Assembly: GCA_018296165.2 (NCBI GenBank)
Contig: JACKQL020000022.1
Location: 1 to 64,000 of the forward strand
DNA from: Termitomyces sp. T153
Lineage: Eukaryota > Basidiomycota > Agaricomycetes > Agaricales > Lyophyllaceae
Direction of reading: 5' to 3'
Length of the DNA stretch: 64,000 nucleotides
The position numbers and the translations under genes were made by a program. Positions 58,710 to 64,000 of this stretch are shown here, piece by piece (the stretch's first letter is position 1; each line of letters begins with the position of its first letter). The notes below the pieces were generated by a model, which was not told the DNA's origin, searched no databases, and worked only from the letters and a program-made list of their open reading frames with translations.

Positions 58710-61046
58710 GTCTGCTAGAAATATAAGGCATGTAATCCATGCATTTGAAAAGGGAAGCTAGGTTCAAGGAGAGATCCTTCCAATCTTCATGTTTTTTGTC
58801 TGCACCCCTATCCATTTTAGACTCAATAGCAGTAGCCTTGGGCTGATAACATGAAAACAATATGACAATGATATTGCCAAGTTGAATCACTTATATGGCA
58901 ATGCAAACAAGTTAAGATTAGATTTTTGACTTCTGATTTTACATCCTTATAATGCTTTCTGCAGTTTGCCAGTATAGGCAGCTAAGGGCCAAAATTTACA
59001 TCCATGGTCTGCAACTAAGTGCCAGAATATATCTGACAGATGCTAGAGTCTTTTGAAAATGTACCCATTTGCACCATCTGGCAAGTGCCAGATGAGAAAC
59101 ACACTTCCAGAGGTTACTACAGCTGCTACCCACCAGTATGTTGTCTGATGCCTTGTCCACCTTATTTGCCACTCTATCCACCACCCTATTAATTGCCTTC
59201 TCAGGTCCATTACTGGGTTCTGTGTTTGCTGCTGCCTCAAGTACATTATTGGATAGCTCATGCCCTGTCTGTCCCACTATATAAGCATAACTTGTTCAAG
59301 CCCTGCACTTGGACTGGAATACCCCATTATCACTTCTCAAAAGCCCTACCATGCTATTATTATCCACTGCCCCCTTGTTGGATACCTTATCCAATTCCAC
59401 TTTTTCTGTATTAATCCAGAGATAAACTCAGTGAACTTTGTTTTAGCTCTCTCAACTTACTGCACTAGCTAAGTGATGTACTAACCTAGACTAAGGAATA
59501 AAGTATTGAAGAGATCAAAGTCCTGCTGATAATCAATATTCATCCTTCTAGTACAATAAAGTTAGCAAAAACTGCCTCTTTACAGTTTGGTGTACTATGG
59601 CAAGGAAGTGGAATACATTAGATGTGCAATTCTGATCATGTTGCATTTGATGCTGAAGACTGAGATTGTTCCTTCTTCCTTTCACAACCTCTTGTCTACA
59701 TCTTTCCTCCCATTTTTGATTTTGGAACAAACATGCTGTTTAAACTGTGAGAGAAGCCTCAGTCAGGTTGAAAGTGGCCCAGATCAGCCACAGTTGTGAG
59801 TTGTGGCTGCCTACCTCACCTCTGTCCTCTCCACCCATTTTTTCCCCTCCACTCTCTGTCTGGTGCCTACTTTTCCTCTGTCTTCCTTTCTATTTTCCAT
59901 GTCTTTACTCTCAGTACCTCTGGATCTGTCATCTTGGTCCTCAGCACCCCTATCACTCTCAACACATGCCCAGATGCAGAGTAAAGGTGAAGGTAACAAA
60001 GCCCATGCCAGGGGGTCTAGCAGAGAAGCTGAGATTCTGGCCATGATCTGCTTGTACTTTTCCATGCCTATCACTATCCATCAAAAAATCAAACTCTATG
60101 CATTCCAAGCACTTCCTTGTCCCTGACTGATTTGTCCCATGGCATACTTAGTCTTTAATTGATTTTCTTTCCCCCAAGCACAGATTCACTTGCATCTACA
60201 TTTTCTTTCTCTCAAGAGCTATTTGTCACCTGGCACACACCAATCACCCATGAATCTTGCAGATTTTGTACATGAACAGTGACCTGCCCTGTTTGTGAGG
60301 ATCTAAGGTAGTGATCAACCTCCCAGAGAGATTGATTCCTACCCAATATTGAGCATCAAGCAGTTTGAACATGCATTTGTAGGCCCAATCATCTCACCAA
60401 TCTCTTCACTAACAATTAACCAAAACATCCAATTTCCATAGTATATAAATTTCTCATGTTGCAACATTGTCTTCCCAGATCTCCATGCATTGCTTGATCA
60501 CTACAAGTACTTGGATCCAGAGTCACACCTTCCTCTCATGGCCACTATCAGTACTAAAAAATTAATAGTGTTGCCATTTTCTATATCCTACTCCCCCATC
60601 TCCTCCCTGCCCTCCTCCATGCAGTGTCTGGGCCTTATTGTCACATTTGCAACATCCCTATCTGCCCCCTGACAAGGGACAGGAAGCTGAGTCCAAGTCC
60701 AAGTCTGGATTTTACTGATAGCAACACACTCTACAGTTCTCAGCCATGCATCCACCAACCCAATGCTATACACACTCTCTGACTATGCAACTTACAAGAA
60801 CTGCTATGATGCTGCAAAGCAGTACCTTGCTAGTGCTCCTGTGCCTGTGCCCTCTGTGCCTACCATTGATAGCCTGGTTTATGGTGTGCCTAAACCCAGT
60901 GTCCCTACAACTAAGCAATGTGGCTGCCTGCCCTCTTCAGCTTTGAGTGCAATGCTTGAGCATTGGAGGAAGAGAAGGGGGAAGAGTAAGATTGATGCTG
61001 TGGGTGTTGACAAAGGAAGAGGGCTTATCCATGTCCTGTGCATTCT
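58710..61046 (+). pseudogene. Duplicated zinc-finger locus, copy 2 (CG-decayed)
   Basis: The counterpart of 45000-48445. The finger segment reads FPDLHALLDHYKYLDPESH near 60,480-60,530; the later exon reads CYDAAKQYLASAPVPVPSVP, and where copy 1 has KRRGRPP copy 2 reads KQCGCLP (60913-60933), every change being CG to CA or TG. Frames are broken, so it cannot encode the factor. It runs through the GTG-C donor position into ctttctttctttacttg, which shows what follows the break point at this copy. Confidence 0.85.
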
Positions 61047-62015
61047 TTCTTTCTTTACTTGCTTTGGCTAGTGATGAGGTACTTACAAGGATTGGATGCA
61101 CCTAGGCACCTGGATGCTCAAAATTGTACCTTAACCAAACAGGCTGAAGTATCACCAGGAGAAGGAGACATGTAAGATTGAGTTTCCTGTTGAGTTTTGA
61201 GTTACTGCTGCAAAAACCACCATGCCTTTATCTACACCTTCAACCACTGCTCTTGCAATGTTCATTGCTCTGATGGCCAATGATCTGCCAAAGTCTTCCT
61301 TTCTGCTCTCTGACATCCCAACAACCCCTAAGCAGGCACCTCCATATCACTTGGATTGTATTCCACTTTCCATAGCCAGTCACAGATACAAGCATAAGGA
61401 GAGCCATCATCCTCAGCCCAGGCAGTTGCAAGTATATGATCTCGAGTTGATGGCAAATTGGAGGACAAAGTTGTAAGGCCTGGACAAATTTCTTTTTGTA
61501 TAGCAATGAGTAGTAGTAATAAGTAGTGTGTATGAGCTATTGATGGGTTGTGGCTTCCATTACTTTTGTCTCTTTCATACATTTTATAGTCATCTATTTA
61601 TTAGTCATGTCTAGACCTCTGCATGTTATGTGTAGAGAGTATGGAGCAACAATTGTCCATAATGTTAATGTTAATGTTGCCACTTATTACTGAAGTTTAG
61701 ATTTTTGTTTGATGTGTATATATGCACTGCATGATGACTATGAGCTAACCACAACTTTGTGCATTCTGCTCAAAGACTTGTGCACACTGGCCTGGGAAGT
61801 TTGCTGCTGGTCCACTTGTAGTATTGCCACAGAGCAGGGGTGGGAGGAGAGCTGGGTGAGGGGTTGGTTGGGCAAGAGCTGGAAGGCCAGGGCCTCAGGT
61901 TGGGGATTGGGTTTGGAGGGTGAGGGAAGTGCAGTGTCACTGGTAGGGAAGGTGGAACCTCCCTGGGCTGGGCAGAGGGAGGGGGCCTCAGACAAGAGTA
62001 AGTGGAGGGCCTCTC
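61047..62015. other. CG-free flank, no confident gene
   Basis: A plus-strand frame at 61222-61476 (MPLSTPSTTALAMFIALMAN) has no recognised domain and may be a relic of the zinc-finger locus. The remainder, up to the LTR at 62,016, holds no feature I can name. Confidence 0.4.
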
Positions 62016-63154
62016 TGTCAGGTTCCGCTGACCTCGGGGGCTCAGCTGCACTGGGCGAGTCCTTACTAGGCGGGCGTGATCCCCTTGCACTGGTAACCGA
62101 ACACTCGAAGATGTTCCGGGCACTGATGGCTTGTGCGGATAGTTGGTGGGATGTGATCCGGACGGATCTGGGGAGGTCCGGAGAAGTCAGGTTGCAAGGA
62201 AACGAGACGGTCTTGGCGGGGTTCATGCAGAAGACCGTATGGGAGATTCGCAGAAGCGAGGGAGTAGGCGGCTGTGTGATCAATGGGAACGGAGCCGGGG
62301 TTTGATGGGAGATCATTTGGAGTTGATGAAGTCTGGGACCAAGCGAAGAGCAAGGTTCGGACCTGGTGAAGGAGTGTCGGGGGTCGTAATCGTAATTGCG
62401 GAGTTTGTGAGGTTGTTAGGGTTGATGAAGACTTGGGCACAACGGTCAGACGGAGTCACCAAGACAGCGTCAGACGAGATGATATGGAACAAGAGTAAAT
62501 TCGAGTGGAGATACAAGACAATAATGAGAATAATAGCGAAATGGAGACAAGACAAGACCGGGAGACTGAGATAAGACCGGGAGACTGAGAGTAAGGAGAA
62601 TGAGACACAAAACACAAAACACAAAACACAAAAAGGAAACAATCAGACCATAGGTAACGTTAAGCAATATCAAGACTAGAGTACGAAGAGCTACTCGACG
62701 GTTTATATACTGACTACCGGAGAACTTCGGGGTACGTCGGCTGCGGTGGCGGGGCTTGGCAGAGCTCGACGGAGTGGGCGGGTGTCGGTTGCAATCGAGG
62801 ATTGGGCCGTGCTGATATGTTGATGGGATCATTGGGGAATGCGGGTCGCCCCGAGGTTGTCGTGATACTCCGGAATAGGTCGGAGGAACTGGGGTGTTGA
62901 GTTGATGATGGGTGGCAAAGATCGGGAACAGCGGGGGTGGTTCTTGGGGTTCGGGGGATCCAGGGTAAGTGTCAGTGGCTGCGGGGAAGGCACCAAAGTT
63001 GGCCAGGGGGCCGTCAGAGTTAGCCGGGGAGGCGTCAGAGTTAGCCGAAATAGGCGCGGGGCATGGGCAGAAGTTTGGCAGAGCGTCAGGGGTTTTTTGG
63101 GGGTTCGGGGGGTTGATGGGTGATGTGCAGGGGTTCAGGGGACGGGTCGTGACA
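62016..63154 (-). mobile_element. Gy2-d 3' LTR, young CG-rich copy
   Basis: 1,139 bp, on the plus strand TGTCAGGTTCCGCTGACC to GGGGACGGGTCGTGACA. It has many CG dinucleotides, unlike every other Gy2 LTR here. A purine tract on its right makes it the 3' LTR of a minus-oriented element whose pol lies beyond the window. A short tandem of ACACAAA (about 62,603-62,634) lies inside. Confidence 0.88.
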
Positions 63155-63170
63155 TCACCCCCCCTTCAGC
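63155..63170 (-). promoter_or_regulatory. Gy2-d polypurine tract
   Basis: gctgaagggggggtga on the minus strand, directly next to the LTR. It fixes the orientation of the element and shows that the gene to its right is antisense. Confidence 0.75.
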
Positions 63171-63365
63171 ATCGAGACCCTTTGAGATGTGGGGGCAGGA
63201 CGGGGATCGGCGGGGCGTGGGAGTCGAAGCCAAGCAATATTGATCAATCCGCAGCGAGTGATAGCGGCGTGGGAGACAAAGTTGAAGCGCAGTCGCCGCT
63301 TCGTCAGGGTTCTCCTCAATCAATTAAAAGCTTTGGACGTACCCCGGGGCTTCCCAAATTTCGTC

Positions 63366-64000
63366 ATGTCTTCCCCCAGCGTTCCAGTGGTTTCTCCCGC
63401 CGATTTAGACGAGGTGGTGGTGTATGACAGTGGGGGTGAGGAGTTCGAGCGTCGGCGCCGGGGTAGAGTTAGGGACCTGAGTCGTAAGTGTTGTCGACTT
63501 TTCCTTTCGGGATGGTTGACAGGGTTCCTGTAGAATCGTCCGTAGTAGTAGTGGTGGATTTTCCGGGGGTTCCGAAGTGGACCAAGTTTCGTCCCGCATT
63601 GCCGAAGGGGAAGGGGGCGTCCTTGGCGGTGGTTCGGGGGAAGTGTCGAGCCTCCCCGCCCTCGGGGGTGGGACCCAGCAAGAGGCCGCATGGGCGCGAG
63701 TTGTTGGCGGGGCCTCCAGAGTCCTCCCTTTTTTCTCCTGTCCCGGGTGTCCCCTTGGAATGGTCGTCGAGTCCCCCCGCGCTGATTCCTTTGATCACGG
63801 AGGTCTTTCTTCGCAAGCAGGTGGAGGCCTTGACGACGTTGTTGGCAGTACGGGAGGGTGAGCTCCGACGGGCGAGGGAGGATCATGACGCGGCGTGGAC
63901 GGAGAAAGAAGCGATGGAGCAGGAGAGGAACACTTCGGTGCGCGTGGCGACAGAGCGAGCGTTAGAGGTGCGGGGCTTGCGGGAGCGTCTGGCGCAGATG
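63366..64000 (+). CDS. Gy2-d antisense accessory gene (coiled-coil protein), partial
   Basis: Start MSSPSVPVVSPADLDEVVVY at 63366; exon 1 ends at 63483 with the basic segment RRRRGRVRDLS. A 50-bp GT-AG intron (63484-63533) puts exon 2 in a frame that stays open to the window edge (155 codons): DFPGVPKWTKFRPALPKGKG, GVGPSKRPHGRELLAGPPES, then a charged heptad-like helix from about ITEVFLRKQVEALTTLLAVR to RGLRERLAQM. The unspliced frame stops shortly after the donor. The decayed Gy2-a copy has the same start, the GPSK block and the helix, but also a Cys-rich part that is not seen here. The function is unknown; a DNA/RNA-binding or Gag-like structural role is possible. Confidence 0.65.

Noticed and set aside
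63320..63886. 188-aa minus-strand frame at the right edge as a gene
   Set aside because: It is Arg/Pro-rich with no domain; the plus-strand spliced frame has the conserved start and coiled coil shared with the other Gy2 copies.

Overview
The window looks like nuclear DNA of a basidiomycete fungus, most likely an Agaricomycete. The evidence is one NACHT-WD40 (NLR-like) gene and one fungal O-methyltransferase gene, both with many short GT-AG introns, an Sfp1-like zinc-finger gene, and dense Ty3/Gypsy chromoviral relics plus a LINE. Species cannot be named from sequence alone. Two base-composition regimes alternate. About 1-38.7 kb and 48.4-62 kb are almost free of CG dinucleotides and are mostly dead transposons, although the LINE still keeps many CGs. 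About 38.7-48.4 kb and 62.0-64 kb have normal CG content.

Layout. 1-2,682: gag/protease/RT start of a Gypsy relic (Gy3, minus). 2,683-10,115: a complete but dead 7.4-kb chromovirus (Gy1, minus) with paired LTRs, polypurine tract, chromodomain and 5-bp target duplication ATAGC. It is itself interrupted by a solo LTR of a second family (Gy2) flanked by GCAAC. 10.2-11.1 kb: 3' end of another Gy1-like copy. 11,735-30,237: an 18.5-kb nest in one Gy2 element. Its gag is interrupted by a second, inverted Gy2 copy, its protease by a solo LTR (GCATT), and its RT by a 2.07-kb non-autonomous LTR element (AAGAA). 31,490-31,954: a further solo LTR (ATGGC).

32,497-38,889 (minus): a seven-exon NACHT-WD40 gene with 27 near-identical 42-residue WD repeats. 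42,003-43,902 (minus): an eight-exon, 442-aa O-methyltransferase. 45.0-48.45 kb: an Sfp1-like zinc-finger locus cut off just after a splice donor by transposon-derived DNA. Its second copy lies at 58.71-61.05 kb and is riddled with CG-to-TG/CA changes. Between the two copies lie a Gy2 pol relic and a LINE inserted into an accessory gene of that Gy2 copy. 62,016-64,000: the start of a young, CG-rich Gy2 copy that leaves the window.

Main points. (1) Gy2 elements carry an intron-containing gene on the strand opposite to pol, between pol and the 3' LTR; I see it in three copies (one of them split in two by the LINE). (2) Gy2 polyproteins hold two consecutive retropepsin-like domains. (3) CG decay explains the loss of catalytic aspartates (Asp to Asn) in the Gy2 protease and RT and the LINE endonuclease and RNase H, while Asp codons not preceded by C survive. 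(4) The two zinc-finger copies are a natural before/after pair for this process. (5) The WD-repeat array is as CG-free as the transposons, which suggests the same repeat-directed process acts on an immune-receptor-like gene.
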